Assembly: GCF_900107395.1 (NCBI RefSeq)
Contig: NZ_FNPW01000003.1
Location: forward strand, 236,632-300,631
Origin: Pseudomonas sp. NFIX28
GTDB taxonomy: Bacteria > Pseudomonadota > Gammaproteobacteria > Pseudomonadales > Pseudomonadaceae
Length of the DNA stretch: 64,000 nt
Direction of reading: 5' to 3'
The notes under the pieces are model-generated. The model searched no databases, was not told where the DNA came from, and saw nothing but the letters and a program-made list of their open reading frames with translations. A program made the position numbers and the translations under genes. Below, piece by piece: positions 1 to 8,563 of this stretch. Position 1 is the first letter of the stretch. Each line of letters opens with the position of its first letter.

Positions 1-168
1 GACATTCGACGGAATCAGCAAGGTGCCGTAGTCGGCCACCTCCAGGCGTTCCAGTTGCAGGTTGCTGGTGGTGTTGGGCAGGCGCATCAGGGAGTTGGTC
101 TCGACCGTCACCACCTGGGCCTGGGCCAGTGGGCTGCACAATGCCGCGAGCAGGCAGAGCTTACGCAT
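1..168 (-). CDS. Secreted/periplasmic protein, N-terminal part (runs off left edge)
   Basis: Only the first 56 residues are present; the gene continues beyond base 1. The start at 168 (MRKLCLLAALCSPLAQAQ) is a textbook signal peptide: Lys/Arg, a short hydrophobic core and an AQA cleavage site near residue 17. The mature part begins VVTVETNSLMRLPN. I do not recognise the family. The start lies 8 nt inside the end of the upstream DUF1145 gene, so the two are probably co-transcribed and translationally coupled. Export across the inner membrane is inferred from the signal peptide; function is unknown. Confidence 0.7.
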   Translation of the reverse strand, partial: MRKLCLLAALCSPLAQAQVVTVETNSLMRLPNTTSNLQLERLEVADYGTLLIPSNV

Positions 169-439
169 GAGCGGCCTCCACAGGCTTCGCCGCCTTGAAG
201 GTTTGCAAGTGGAAAATGCCGGTCAGGAGAATTTGCAGGCGGTCTCGCCAAGGGTGGGCGCGGCCCTTGAGACTGCCGTTGAACAACAGCAGCTCCATCA
301 GGTGGGTCAGCAGCAACAGGCTGCCTGCCAGGTTGATCAACAGATGGATCGGATTGATCAGCGGGCTGACCAGATTGATCAGCACCAACACCCAGAACAA
401 CAGCGTCAACAACTTGCCCAGCCCCCAAAACACCTTCAT
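161..439 (-). CDS. DUF1145 family small inner-membrane protein
   Basis: 92 residues starting MKVFWGLGKLLTLLFWVLVL. There are two hydrophobic helices (about residues 5-25 and 30-50) separated by a short PINPIH turn, then a conserved-looking HLMELLLFNGSLKG segment and a basic cytoplasmic tail. This matches the DUF1145 family of small two-helix inner-membrane proteins, whose function is unknown. A longer upstream in-frame start (568) would add 43 non-membrane residues and run into the OmpA gene, so 439 is preferred. It overlaps the next gene by 8 nt. Confidence 0.75.
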   Translation of the reverse strand: MKVFWGLGKLLTLLFWVLVLINLVSPLINPIHLLINLAGSLLLLTHLMELLLFNGSLKGRAHPWRDRLQILLTGIFHLQTFKAAKPVEAAHA

Positions 440-567
440 ATGCCCCCCTTTGCGAGTTTTTCTTTGCGCGCACAGTAACGACTTCGGCGAGGGATAAGCC
501 AGAGGGCGGCGAAAATTCTCCCGCCGCCCCTGCCATGCCGTCGCCTCGGCGATCCGGCGTCGGTGCA

Positions 568-1290
568 TCAGCGCTGAATGTGCAGCTCCACCCGACGGTT
601 CTGCGCCCGCCCTTCTTCGGTGGCGTTATCGGCGACCGGCTCGCTCTCGCCCTTGCCCTGGCTGGTCAGCTTGTCCGGCGCCAGGCCCTGGCTCAGGAGA
701 AAGGCGGCAACGCTGCTGGCGCGGCGTTCGGACAGCCGCTGGTTGTATTCATCGGTGCCTTGGCTGTCGGTGTGGCCGATGACCTTGATGCTCATCACAT
801 CGGCGCCCTGCAACTTGGCCAGCAACCCCTGCAACTGGCTTTGCGCTTGCGGGGTCAGCTCCGCCGAGTCGAAGGCAAACATCACATCGCCCTGGTCGCT
901 GAGGGTGATGACCTCCGATTGCGGCATGGGCTCGACCGCGGGCGCGGCGGGGTATTGCGGCAAAGGGCAGCCACGGTTGTCGACCGGGGTATTGGCCGGA
1001 GTATCCGCGCAGCGGTCACGGCGGTCGAATACGCCGTCATCGTCCTCGTCGCCATCCTGGGCGTAGCAGATCAAACCACCGGTCACCAGGCCGAGTGCCG
1101 CGCCACCCGCAGCCCAGCCACTGCTTTCAATGGCGCCCAGGCCACCGCCCACCAGGCCGCCGAGCAGGCTGCAGATTGGCCACGTACGCTGGTTGAGGGG
1201 GGCGGTGCCGTCGCTGTGGGTAGCGCAGCCTGTGAGCAGGCTGCCGAGCAGTAGAACCGGCAAGGCGGCTCGCGAGAGAAGACTCATCAT
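568..1290 (-). CDS. OmpA-family outer-membrane lipoprotein with Ca-binding-type repeat
   Basis: 240 residues. The signal peptide ends in a lipobox (LLTGC, Cys about residue 22), so it should be lipidated and sent to the outer membrane. A Gly/Ala-rich glycine-zipper-like stretch (about 45-75) is followed by an acidic DGDEDDDGVFDRRDRC segment typical of thrombospondin type-3/Ca-binding linkers, then a C-terminal OmpA/Pal peptidoglycan-binding domain (about 125-240: FDSAEL, GHTDSQGTDEYN, LSERRA, AQNRRVEL). The domain's usual Asp and Arg ligands for diaminopimelate (TD and NRR) are present. It is a paralogue of the neighbour at 1390-2082. AGGAG lies 5 nt before ATG 1290; a second ATG follows at 1287. 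The ribosome site is inside a strong hairpin (see 1291-1341). Confidence 0.85.
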   Translation of the reverse strand: MMSLLSRAALPVLLLGSLLTGCATHSDGTAPLNQRTWPICSLLGGLVGGGLGAIESSGWAAGGAALGLVTGGLICYAQDGDEDDDGVFDRRDRCADTPANTPVDNRGCPLPQYPAAPAVEPMPQSEVITLSDQGDVMFAFDSAELTPQAQSQLQGLLAKLQGADVMSIKVIGHTDSQGTDEYNQRLSERRASSVAAFLLSQGLAPDKLTSQGKGESEPVADNATEEGRAQNRRVELHIQR

Positions 1291-1341
1291 GAATGCTCCT
1301 GTGTCACCGGCCCATACCGGTCACACAGGAGTAAAGACCCG
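1291..1341 (-). promoter_or_regulatory. Leader hairpin covering the ribosome site of the first OmpA gene
   Basis: In the minus-strand transcript, CUCCUGUGUGACCGG (1331-1317) can pair with CCGGUGACACAGGAG (1310-1296) across a six-base loop, 14 of 15 positions pairing. The 3' arm contains the AGGAG used by the start at 1290. Just upstream is the 14-nt element CGGGTCTTTACTCC (1341-1328), also found before the second OmpA gene. A further stem (1343-1352 with 1358-1367) lies ahead of it. Seen directly in sequence; a role in translational control is inference. Confidence 0.5.
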
Positions 1342-1389
1342 CATGGGCGGCTGCACAAGCCGCCCATACCAGGCAATCACGCCGGGCAA

Positions 1390-2082
1390 TCAGCGGTTGA
1401 TTTTGATTTCCGTGCGCCGGTTCATCGCGCGGCCGTCGGCCGTCTTGTTATCGGCGACCGGTTGGCTCTCGCCGGCACCGACCACCGAGACGAAACTGCT
1501 GCGCGGTACGCCTGCGCTGATCAGGTATTCGGTCACCGATTGCGCGCGTTTTTCCGAGAGCCGCTGGTTGTAGGCATCGCTGCCCACGCTGTCGGTGTGC
1601 CCGGTCACCTGCAGTTGCGCGCTCGGCGCTTCCTGCTTCAGGCGGGTGGCGATGGTGTCGAGCTTGGCCTTGTCGGCGGCGGTCAGCCTGGCCGAGTCGA
1701 ATTCGAAATGCACATCGCGGATGACGATGGTTTCCTCCTTGACCACCATTACCTCCTCGACCACGGCCACCGGCTCCGGTGGGCAACCGTTGGCGTCCAC
1801 CTGCACGCCTTTAGGCGTGCCCGGGCACTTGTCGCGACTGTCCGGCACGCCGTCGCCGTCCTCGTCGCCATCGCCGTGCACCCAGCAATAACCGGCCGCG
1901 ACACCCGCTCCCAGCAAGGCGCCGTATCCCGCCCAGGATGAGCTTTCAATCGCGCCCAATGCAGCCCCACCGACACCCCCGAAAGCCGCGCAGGTCGGCC
2001 AATCGGTTTTCTGCAAACCTGCGCAACCAGTCAACACACTGGTTAGCAGAACCAAAGGTAATGCTGTCCGAACTATGCTCAT
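1390..2082 (-). CDS. OmpA-family outer-membrane lipoprotein (second paralogue)
   Basis: 230 residues with the same plan as its neighbour. The signal peptide has lipobox LTGC (Cys about 20). A small-residue glycine-zipper-like segment (GGVGGAALGAIESSSWAGYG) is followed by a DGDEDGDGVPDSRDKC type-3-repeat-like Ca-binding stretch, a short linker, and an OmpA/Pal domain (FDSARLT, GHTDSVGSDAYN, SEKRAQSV, AMNRRTEI). The two genes probably arose by tandem duplication. Expected role is linking the outer membrane to peptidoglycan, and the synteny resembles the PA1041 region of P. aeruginosa. ATG at 2082 has AGGAG 9 nt upstream (TCAGGAGAAAACTAGATG). Confidence 0.85.
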   Translation of the reverse strand: MSIVRTALPLVLLTSVLTGCAGLQKTDWPTCAAFGGVGGAALGAIESSSWAGYGALLGAGVAAGYCWVHGDGDEDGDGVPDSRDKCPGTPKGVQVDANGCPPEPVAVVEEVMVVKEETIVIRDVHFEFDSARLTAADKAKLDTIATRLKQEAPSAQLQVTGHTDSVGSDAYNQRLSEKRAQSVTEYLISAGVPRSSFVSVVGAGESQPVADNKTADGRAMNRRTEIKINR

Positions 2083-2136
2083 CTAGTTTTCTCCTGAGGG
2101 AATCGGCTTAGAACCGATTGGGGGAGTAAAGACCCG
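2083..2136 (-). promoter_or_regulatory. Leader of second OmpA gene with shared 14-nt motif and SD-pairing arm
   Basis: The minus strand carries CGGGTCTTTACTCC (2136-2123), identical to the element before the other OmpA gene. Downstream, AAUCGG pairs with CCGAUU (about 2117-2112 with 2104-2099), and the flanking CUCC of the motif can pair with the GGAG of the ribosome site. A larger GC palindrome (2147-2155 with 2174-2182) lies just upstream. Repeated architecture before two paralogues suggests a shared control element, but no experiment or comparison supports that here. Confidence 0.4.
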
Positions 2137-2277
2137 GCTTTAAATCTCCGCCAGCCCGGCGCCGGCACGCGGCGCTGGCGGATGGGCCCGGGAGCGCCTG
2201 TCATTTCAGACAAAACGGCTCTAGGCCCGCGGGTCCGGGCAGGCTAGTCTTGGCCACTTCAAGAGTGAGGAACTTCG

Positions 2278-2775
2278 ATGACCGTAGCCATTTCTTCGCG
2301 CACGCCCCAGCAGGCCCTGGCCGCCTTGCTCGACCGCTACGCCCCGCAACAACTGCTGCTGATCGGTGCCAGCGGGTTTCCGGCCCTGGAAGCGTTTCGC
2401 CAGGCACACCCCGAGACCGTCATTGCCCAGGCCGCGCCCGGCCCATTGCCGACGGAGCTGGCGGCGCGCCGTTTCGACCTGGCGCTGGCGGTCGACTGCC
2501 TGGAGCATCTGCCCAAGCGCGACGGCCTGAACCTGCTCGGCGGGATCCGCAACCTCAACGCCAGCCGCATCGCGGTGCTGGCCGACCTGGATGCCTGCGA
2601 CTGGAAGGAGACCGACTTTTTCTCCCTGGCCCTGCAAGCCAGCGAACGCTTCCAGCGTGACGAACAGGTCCTGACCCTGTTCACCTACGATCTGCTTGAA
2701 TACAAACAAGTGCCCGACTGGCTCAACTCCAGGTTCTGGGCGAATCCGGAAAACTTCGGAAAGTATTGGTGGTAA
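2278..2775 (+). CDS. DUF6231 family protein
   Basis: 165 residues, no signal peptide or membrane segment. It resembles a reduced SAM-methyltransferase-like Rossmann fold: LLLIGASGF near residue 30, then [17 protein letters not shown] near 70-86, comparable to the class I methyltransferase post-II DxxxxxExLP region. The C-terminus is aromatic ([18 protein letters not shown]). A complete GxGxG SAM motif is not obvious, so catalytic activity is uncertain. It is read with the YchJ gene 4 nt downstream, so the two are probably one transcript. Confidence 0.65.
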   Translation: MTVAISSRTPQQALAALLDRYAPQQLLLIGASGFPALEAFRQAHPETVIAQAAPGPLPTELAARRFDLALAVDCLEHLPKRDGLNLLGGIRNLNASRIAVLADLDACDWKETDFFSLALQASERFQRDEQVLTLFTYDLLEYKQVPDWLNSRFWANPENFGKYWW

Positions 2776-2779
2776 TGCA

Positions 2780-3256
2780 ATGAGTACTTCTATTTGTCCC
2801 TGCGGCAGCGGCAACCTGCTGGACGCCTGCTGCGGCCACTACCACGCCGGCCACCCCGCGCCTTGCGCCGAGGCGCTGATGCGCTCGCGCTACAGCGCCT
2901 ACGTGCTGGGCCTGGTGGATTATCTGGTGGCCACCACGCTGCCAGCGCAACAGGCCGGGCTGGACCGTCAGTCCATCAGCGACTGGAGCGCGCAAAGCAC
3001 CTGGCTGGGCCTGGAAGTCGAAAGCTCGGAAGTCTTCGGCGGCCAGCCGGAGCACGCCTTCGTCACCTTTACCGCGCGCTGGCATGACAGCAACGGCGAG
3101 CACAGCCATCGCGAACGCTCGTCCTTTGTGCAAAACAACGGGCACTGGTATTTCATCGACCCGACCGTGCAGCTCAAGGCCGGCCGCAACGACGCTTGCC
3201 CCTGCGCCAGCGGGCAGAAATTCAAGAAGTGCTGCGCCAGCTACTTCGCCAGCTGA
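2780..3256 (+). CDS. YchJ family protein with two SEC-C metal-binding motifs
   Basis: 158 residues beginning [19 protein letters not shown]. Cys-rich SEC-C-type motifs sit at both ends (CPCGSG...CCGHYH at 5-20 and [13 protein letters not shown] near the C-terminus), flanking an NTF2-like central domain ([25 protein letters not shown]). This is the standard YchJ layout. SEC-C motifs bind zinc in SecA; the molecular role of YchJ is not established. I chose ATG 2780 over an upstream in-frame start at 2696 because the latter lies inside the preceding gene and would displace the conserved N-terminal motif. Confidence 0.85.
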   Translation: MSTSICPCGSGNLLDACCGHYHAGHPAPCAEALMRSRYSAYVLGLVDYLVATTLPAQQAGLDRQSISDWSAQSTWLGLEVESSEVFGGQPEHAFVTFTARWHDSNGEHSHRERSSFVQNNGHWYFIDPTVQLKAGRNDACPCASGQKFKKCCASYFAS

Positions 3257-3327
3257 CTCCCCGCGCCTGAGCCCTCCATCGCCTGCGCTCCAGCGTTGCT
3301 AGACTGGAGTTCAAACGGAGGAACGCC

Positions 3328-3822
3328 ATGGTCGTTCAGCTGCGCGCACTACGAACCCTCGGACTGCTTACGGCGCTGGCGCTTTCGGGCTGCGCCTCAT
3401 GGTTCGCCGACGACACCCTCGACCCGCAGGTGCACCTGGTCAAGGTCGAGGTGATCAAGGCCAATATGCTGGAGCAGCGCCTGCGCCTGCATTTTCGGAT
3501 CGACAATCCCAACGATGCCGACCTGACCGTCCGCGCCCTGGAATACCGGGTGCATCTGGGCGACCAGTTGCTGGCGGAGGGCGAGCACGAGCATTGGTTC
3601 ACCATCGGCCCCAAGCACAGCGCCTATTTCAAGGTTCCCGTGCGCACCAACCTGTGGCCGCAAGTGCGCCAGGTGATGAAATGGCTGAAGGAACCGCAGC
3701 GACCGATTCCCTATCGCCTGGAAGGTTTGCTGGAAACCGGATTATTCATCGGCCATGACGTGCACCAGGCGCGCAAAGGCGAGATAATTCCCGCCGATTT
3801 TATTCCGGAGCAACTTCAATGA
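3328..3822 (+). CDS. LEA type 2 family lipoprotein
   Basis: 164 residues. The signal peptide ends in lipobox LSGC (Cys about 24; CASWFADD), so an Asp lies at mature position +6 but not +2, favouring outer-membrane sorting. The mature domain ([45 protein letters not shown]) fits the water-stress/LEA type-2 fold found in bacterial envelope proteins. Function is unknown; desiccation or envelope-stress roles are only suggested by the family. A GGAGG lies 7 nt before ATG 3328. It ends by a 4-nt ATGA overlap with the next gene. Confidence 0.8.
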   Translation: MVVQLRALRTLGLLTALALSGCASWFADDTLDPQVHLVKVEVIKANMLEQRLRLHFRIDNPNDADLTVRALEYRVHLGDQLLAEGEHEHWFTIGPKHSAYFKVPVRTNLWPQVRQVMKWLKEPQRPIPYRLEGLLETGLFIGHDVHQARKGEIIPADFIPEQLQ

Positions 3823-4019
3823 CCCAGCAACCCCATGTCCATGGCCCTGACTGCAACCACGATCATGACCACCACGATCACGACCACGGCCATGTTCACG
3901 GTCCGCATTGCAACCACGCTCACCAGGAGCCGGTGCGCAACGCCCTGAAAGACGTCGGCCGCAACGACCCTTGCCCATGCGGCAGCAGCAAGAAATTCAA
4001 GAAGTGCCACGGCGCCTGA
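3819..4019 (+). CDS. His-rich SEC-C motif miniprotein
   Basis: 66 residues. The N-terminal 35 residues are dominated by His/Asp repeats ([19 protein letters not shown], then [11 protein letters not shown]), which should bind Zn, Ni or Cu. The C-terminus is a compact SEC-C motif ([18 protein letters not shown]) with the CxC...KC(H) ligands. Translation is coupled to the LEA lipoprotein by an ATGA overlap. A metal store, chaperone or ribosome/SecB-like adaptor are all possible; none is shown. It is the third SEC-C motif encoded within 1.3 kb. Confidence 0.8.
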   Translation: MTQQPHVHGPDCNHDHDHHDHDHGHVHGPHCNHAHQEPVRNALKDVGRNDPCPCGSSKKFKKCHGA

Positions 4020-4046
4020 TGCCGTAAAGCCCTGCCTTTATCTTCT

Positions 4047-4131
4047 GTAGGAGCGAAGCTTGCTCGCGATGCAGGCGCCTCGGACCTTGCGGTGCCAAGA
4101 CGTTCTGATCGCGAGCAAGCTTCGCTCCTAC
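4047..4131. repeat. REP doublet (REPIN-like inverted pair)
   Basis: A 24-nt arm GTAGGAGCGAAGCTTGCTCG plus CGAT at 4047-4070 is repeated as a perfect reverse complement at 4108-4131, with a 37-nt spacer. The core GAGCGAAGCTTGCTCGCGAT is the common extragenic palindrome of fluorescent pseudomonads. Such inverted REP pairs (REPINs) are mobilised by a RAYT transposase encoded elsewhere; none is in this window. The right arm overlaps the 3' end of the isochorismatase-like gene and supplies its stop codon. Confidence 0.9.
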
Positions 4132-4703
4132 GGGGCTTTGGGCAGAATCTGTTTGCTCGTGGTCACCGTCGCGTACTCGCCATGCAGATTGCCCAGCGAC
4201 ATGGCATGCACCTCCTCGGCGCTGCGGGGCTGGCCAAAAAAGTCGGCCTTGTCGAAGGTGTAGCAGGCGTCTTCCACCACCCAGGTGTCGAACCCCAGGT
4301 TGCCGGCGGTGCGCGCCGTCGACTCCACCGAGTTGTGGGTCGCCACGCCGACGATCACCAACTGGCCGATCCCGGCCTTGCGCAAGTCGGCCTCCAGGGT
4401 CGTGGCGCAAAAGGCATCCGGCACTTGCTTGTGGATCACCGCCTCGCCGTCCTGCGGCATGAACCGCTGCTGAAACTCCACTCCCGATTGCCCCGGCCAG
4501 AACACCGACTGCTCGCTGCGCGACAGGTGCTGCACATGCACCCGCGGCCGCGCCGTCTGGCGCCAGTAAGCCAGCAATTGGGCGATACGCTCCTCGGCCT
4601 CGGGGTTGTTACGCCGCCCGAGCCTGGGGTGCAGGATGCCCTTTTGCTGGTCGATCAGGATCAGCGCCGCATTTGCCTGAAGCTCCATGCTGACATTTCT
4701 CAT
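4128..4703 (-). CDS. Isochorismatase-fold protein with Ser in place of catalytic Cys
   Basis: 191 residues with the isochorismatase-like hydrolase fold. The catalytic Asp is in ALILIDQQKG (about residue 18) and the Lys in VIHKQVPDAF (about 94). The usual nucleophile motif GxxTxxCVxxTA reads GVATHNSVESTARTAG, so the cysteine is Ser. Family members such as EntB/PhzD also lack this Cys and act on vinyl ethers, and YecD-like proteins likewise vary here, so a simple cysteine-hydrolase function should not be assumed. Starts at 4703 (MRNVSMEL) or 4688 are both possible. The stop codon is inside the REP element. Confidence 0.8.
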   Translation of the reverse strand: MRNVSMELQANAALILIDQQKGILHPRLGRRNNPEAEERIAQLLAYWRQTARPRVHVQHLSRSEQSVFWPGQSGVEFQQRFMPQDGEAVIHKQVPDAFCATTLEADLRKAGIGQLVIVGVATHNSVESTARTAGNLGFDTWVVEDACYTFDKADFFGQPRSAEEVHAMSLGNLHGEYATVTTSKQILPKAP

Positions 4704-5042
4704 ATCGGGTCATTGAATGGTGCGCACTTCAACATTCCCTCTGTCGACAGGCAAGCCGCAGAACATGACCGAATACGCGGCTTCAAGCACATTCTCGATC
4801 GCCCGGCGCCCGCGCGCGCCCATGCCCGGCTGGCGCAGGTCAACCCGCCGAAATCCCGAGGCGCCGATGGCCCGGCGCGGCTTTCAAGGCCGCTGAAGGT
4901 CCTGCGAACCCTGGCGCAGCCTGCAGGGGCCTGGGGCGATTTATCCGCCGATGGAGAAATACTCTCGGCCCCGCTTGCGCGGCACTCGCCTGCTCACTAA
5001 CGTAGCGCCTTTATCGACGCTACCCCCCGCAGGAGCTTTGCC
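4704..5042. other. Intergenic region between divergent isochorismatase-like gene and quiP
   Basis: 339 bp with no supported gene. It must hold both promoters. CAGGAG lies 8 nt before the quiP ATG. A GC-rich interior (4860-4930) gives spurious reading frames only. No convincing lux/las-type box, terminator or repeat was found by eye. Confidence 0.5.
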
Positions 5043-7466
5043 ATGGCCTCGCCAGCCCTCTCACATTTTCTTCCCCGGTTCGGCGTTGCCGCGGCAGTGG
5101 CCGGCGTTCTCAGCCTGGCCGGTTGCCAGTCATGGAACACCCAGGACAGCCTGCCGCCGACGTCCGGCGTGCAGCCGCTCAAGGGCCTGGCCCAGAACGT
5201 TTCGGTGCGGCGCAATGCCATGGGCATGCCGCTGATCGAAAGCAGCACCTTCCACGATGCGCTGTTCGCCTTGGGTTATGTGCACGCCAGCGACCGGATC
5301 AACCAGATGGTGACCCTGCGCCTGCTGGCCCAGGGCCGTCTGGCCGAGATGTCCGGCGCCGAGGCCCTGGACGTCGACCGCTACATGCGCGCGGTCAACC
5401 TGAAGAACAACGCCGGCGAGCTGTACAAGGCCTCGTCCCCGCGAATCAAGCGCTTCTTCGAGGTCTACGCCCGCGGGGTCAACGCCTACCTGTTCCGCTA
5501 CCGCGACAAGCTGCCGCCGGACCTGGCCGCCACCGGCTACAAGCCCGAATACTGGAAGCCGGAAGATTCGGCGCTGATCTTCTGCCTGCTGAACTTCAGC
5601 CAGTCGGCCAACCTGCCGGAAGAAATCAACGCCTTGGTGCTGGCGCAGAAAGTCGGCGCCGACAAACTGGCCTGGCTGACCCCGAGCTACCCGGGCGAAG
5701 CGCTGCCGCCGGCCGAGAGCGACAAGCTCAAGGGTCTCAACCTCAACATCCCGGGCCTGGGCGAACTCAGCAGCGCCGCCAGCAAGCTCGGCGAGCTCAA
5801 CCCGCTGAGCGTGGCCGGCGCCAGCAACTGGGCCATCGCGCCACAACGCAGCCGCGGCGGCAGGAGCCTGATGGCCGCCGACAGCCATTCGCCGGCGTGG
5901 AACCTGGTGCAGATCCGCGCGCCCAAATACCAGGCCGCGGGCGCGTCGATCGCCGGCCTGCCGATGATCGTCCAGGGGTTCAACGGCAAGGTGGCGTGGA
6001 GCATGACCTCGGTCGCCGGCGACAATCAGGACCTGTTCCTGGAAAAACTCAAACGCCAGGGCAATGCGCTGTATTACGAAGCCAACGGCAAATGGCTGCC
6101 GGTGGTGGTGCGCAACGAAACCTACTTCGTCAAAGGCCAGCGGCCGATTCGCGAGGCGGTCTATGAAACCCGCCACGGCGCCTTGCTCAACAGCGCCAGC
6201 AACCTCAGCGCCGGCTACGGCCTGGCCCTGCAGCAGCCGGACCTCAAGGACGACAAGAGCCTGGACGCGCTCTTCGACCTGTCGCGGGCGCAGACCGTGG
6301 AGCGAGCCTCCGATGCCAGCCGCGAGATCCGCGCCATTGGCCTGAACATGCTGTTCGCCGACGCCAGCCATATCGGCTGGCAAGTCACCGGCCGCTTCCC
6401 CAACCGCCGTGAAGGCGAAGGCCTGCTGCCGTCGCCGGGCTGGGAAGGCCGTTACGACTGGGACGGTTACGCCGACCCGATGCTCCACCCGTATGACCAG
6501 GACCCGGCCCAGGGCTGGCTGGGCACCGCCAACCAGCGGATCATCCCCCAAGGCTACGGCATGCAGCTGTCCAATTCCTGGTACTACCCCGAGCGTGGCG
6601 AGCGCCTCGCCGAGCTGGCCGGCAGCGGCAAGCACGACGGCCGCAGCATGATCGCCATGCAGTACGACCAGACCACCCCCTTCGCTGCCAAGCTGAAGAA
6701 AATGTTCGAAGCCCCCGGCATGTCGCAGCCGCTGAAGAAAGCCATCGATGCCCTGCCCGAGGCGGAGCGCAGCAAGGCGCGCGAGGCCTACAGCCGCCTG
6801 ATGGCGTTCGACGGCAAGCTCAGCCCGGTCTCGGCCGACGCGGCGATCTATGAACTGTTCCTGCAGCAAAGCGCCCGGCAAATCTTCCTCGACAAACTGG
6901 GCCAGGACGACAGCCCGGCCTGGAAAGCCCTGGTCGCCAATGGCGCGCTGTCTTATTCGGCCCAGGCCGATCACCTGCTGGGCCAGGAAGACAGCCCGTT
7001 CTGGGATGACAGCCGCACCCCGCAGAAAGAAGACAAGCCGGCGATCCTCGCCCGCAGCCTGGCCGCGGCCATCAGCGCCGGTGAAAGCCAGTTGGGTGGC
7101 GACCGCCGGGCCTGGCAGTGGGGCAAGCTGCACAGCTACCGCTGGAAGAACGCCAGCGGCCAGGTCGTTCGCGGCCCCCTGCAGGCCGGCGGCGACCACA
7201 GCACCCTGAACAGTTCGCCGTACGCCTGGGGCCAGGACTTCAATGTGACCCAGGCCCCGGCGCTGCGCCTGGTCGTCGACTTCAGCCAGAGCGAACCGCT
7301 GAGCGTCATGAACAGCAGCGGCCAGTCCGGCAACCCGGCCAGCCCGAACTACCTGAACGGCATCGACGCCTGGCTCAAGGGCCAATACCTGGGCTTGCCG
7401 CTGCAACCGCAGAACTTCGACCGCCTCTATGGCAAGACTCGCCTGACCCTGGTGCCCGGCAAGTAA
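5043..7466 (+). CDS. quiP: Acyl-homoserine lactone acylase QuiP (penicillin-acylase family)
   Basis: 807 residues, the size of an Ntn-hydrolase acylase precursor. The N-terminal signal has an LAGC motif at 25-28, suggesting a lipoprotein or cleaved signal. The alpha-subunit region includes [11 protein letters not shown] and the [15 protein letters not shown] motif typical of penicillin/AHL acylases. The autoproteolytic nucleophile Ser261 follows Gly-Ala (GA|SNWAI, codon at 5823) and starts the beta subunit, which has the ADSHSPAW and [19 protein letters not shown] signatures. QuiP of P. aeruginosa (PA1032) cleaves long-chain AHL signals, and the neighbourhood here (PA1032-PA1041-like genes) supports orthology. 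Expected location is the periplasm. Substrate range cannot be read from sequence. Confidence 0.87.
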   Translation: MASPALSHFLPRFGVAAAVAGVLSLAGCQSWNTQDSLPPTSGVQPLKGLAQNVSVRRNAMGMPLIESSTFHDALFALGYVHASDRINQMVTLRLLAQGRLAEMSGAEALDVDRYMRAVNLKNNAGELYKASSPRIKRFFEVYARGVNAYLFRYRDKLPPDLAATGYKPEYWKPEDSALIFCLLNFSQSANLPEEINALVLAQKVGADKLAWLTPSYPGEALPPAESDKLKGLNLNIPGLGELSSAASKLGELNPLSVAGASNWAIAPQRSRGGRSLMAADSHSPAWNLVQIRAPKYQAAGASIAGLPMIVQGFNGKVAWSMTSVAGDNQDLFLEKLKRQGNALYYEANGKWLPVVVRNETYFVKGQRPIREAVYETRHGALLNSASNLSAGYGLALQQPDLKDDKSLDALFDLSRAQTVERASDASREIRAIGLNMLFADASHIGWQVTGRFPNRREGEGLLPSPGWEGRYDWDGYADPMLHPYDQDPAQGWLGTANQRIIPQGYGMQLSNSWYYPERGERLAELAGSGKHDGRSMIAMQYDQTTPFAAKLKKMFEAPGMSQPLKKAIDALPEAERSKAREAYSRLMAFDGKLSPVSADAAIYELFLQQSARQIFLDKLGQDDSPAWKALVANGALSYSAQADHLLGQEDSPFWDDSRTPQKEDKPAILARSLAAAISAGESQLGGDRRAWQWGKLHSYRWKNASGQVVRGPLQAGGDHSTLNSSPYAWGQDFNVTQAPALRLVVDFSQSEPLSVMNSSGQSGNPASPNYLNGIDAWLKGQYLGLPLQPQNFDRLYGKTRLTLVPGK

Positions 7467-7774
7467 CCCCGGCCAGCCCGCCCCCTCCAAGGCGGGCTTA
7501 GCCCGCTACTCCCCTTTCCTTCTCGCCGATTCCGCGCTGGCCCTGGGCTGGTGTGTTCCTCGCTGGGCGAAATCTTCTTGCGCGCTCTTGATGCAGGGCC
7601 TGGCGCACGCTCCGTTTTGGGGCGCGGCCGACGTACGGCAGGTTCGTGCCCCACCTTTTAAAACACTTGTTCGGGACTCTGGTTCGGAAATTGCTACTTT
7701 CATTAAGTCTGACGCTTTGCAGTAACAGTACTAATGCGCCACAAGCGCTCATATTGGCTTTCAGGGATTAAATA
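7467..7774. other. Intergenic region upstream of ABC transport operon
   Basis: 308 bp without a supported gene. A GC hairpin (GCCCGCC...GGCGGGC, about 7479-7500) follows quiP and could be its terminator, though it lacks a T-run. The stretch 7655-7765 is AT-richer than its surroundings and probably carries the promoter and leader of the amino-acid operon; no clear operator is visible. Confidence 0.45.
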
Positions 7775-8557
7775 ATGAAAAAAGCATTGCTGACCCTTTC
7801 TGCACTGGCTCTCTGCATGGCCGCCGGTTCCGCGCTGGCCAAGGAATACAAGGAGTTGCGCTTCGGCGTCGACCCGTCCTACGCACCTTTTGAATCCAAG
7901 GCCGCCGACGGCAGCCTGGTCGGTTTCGACATCGATCTGGGCAATGCCATCTGTGCCGAACTGAAAGTGAAGTGCAAATGGGTCGAAAGCGATTTCGACG
8001 GCATGATCCCGGGCCTCAAAGCCAACAAGTTCGACGGCGTGATCTCCTCCATGACCGTCACTCCGGCCCGTGAGAAAGTCATCGATTTCTCCGACGAGCT
8101 GTTCTCCGGCCCGACGTCCTTCGTGTTCAAGAAAGGCTCCGGCCTGACCGAAGACACCGCATCGCTCAAAGGCAAGACCGTCGGCTACGAGCAGGGCACC
8201 ATTCAGGAGGCCTATGCCAAGGCCGTGCTGGACAAGGCCGGAGTGAAAACCCAGGCCTACCAGAACCAGGACCAGGTTTATGCCGACCTGGTTTCCGGGC
8301 GCCTGGACGCGTCGATCCAGGACATGCTGCAAGCCGAGCTGGGCTTCCTGAAATCGCCCCAAGGCGCCAACTATGAAGTGAGCAAACCGGTGGACAGCCC
8401 TCTGCTGCCGTCCAAGACAGCGATCGGTATCGCGAAAGGTAACAAAGAGCTCAAGGAGCTTTTGAACAAAGGTATCAAAGCGTTACACGAGGACGGCACC
8501 TACGCCGCCATTCAGAAAAAGCACTTTGGCGATCTGAATCTCTACAGCGGTAAATAA
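7775..8557 (+). CDS. Amino-acid ABC transporter periplasmic binding protein (HisJ/ArgT-like)
   Basis: 260 residues. A Sec signal peptide is cleaved after ALA (residue 22). The mature protein opens with ELRFGVDPSYAPFES and GFDIDLGNAICAELKVKC, the SBP family 3 signature, then W.ESDFDGMIPGLKANKFDGVISSM, where Arg in TPAREK and Asp late in the protein (SIQDML) are the usual ligands for the amino-acid alpha-carboxylate and amine. Close in type to Lys/Arg/Orn/His-binding proteins. It is first of a five-gene operon. A terminator-like hairpin 7 nt after its stop probably sets higher expression of this gene than of the permeases. Confidence 0.88.
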   Translation: MKKALLTLSALALCMAAGSALAKEYKELRFGVDPSYAPFESKAADGSLVGFDIDLGNAICAELKVKCKWVESDFDGMIPGLKANKFDGVISSMTVTPAREKVIDFSDELFSGPTSFVFKKGSGLTEDTASLKGKTVGYEQGTIQEAYAKAVLDKAGVKTQAYQNQDQVYADLVSGRLDASIQDMLQAELGFLKSPQGANYEVSKPVDSPLLPSKTAIGIAKGNKELKELLNKGIKALHEDGTYAAIQKKHFGDLNLYSGK

Positions 8558-8563
8558 GTTCCT

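Noticed and set aside
5130..7490. 786-codon minus-strand frame across quiP
   Set aside because: It is the antisense of a gene with clear acylase motifs; composition (Ala/Val/Gly/His/Gln-rich, low Lys) is typical of GC-rich antisense frames.
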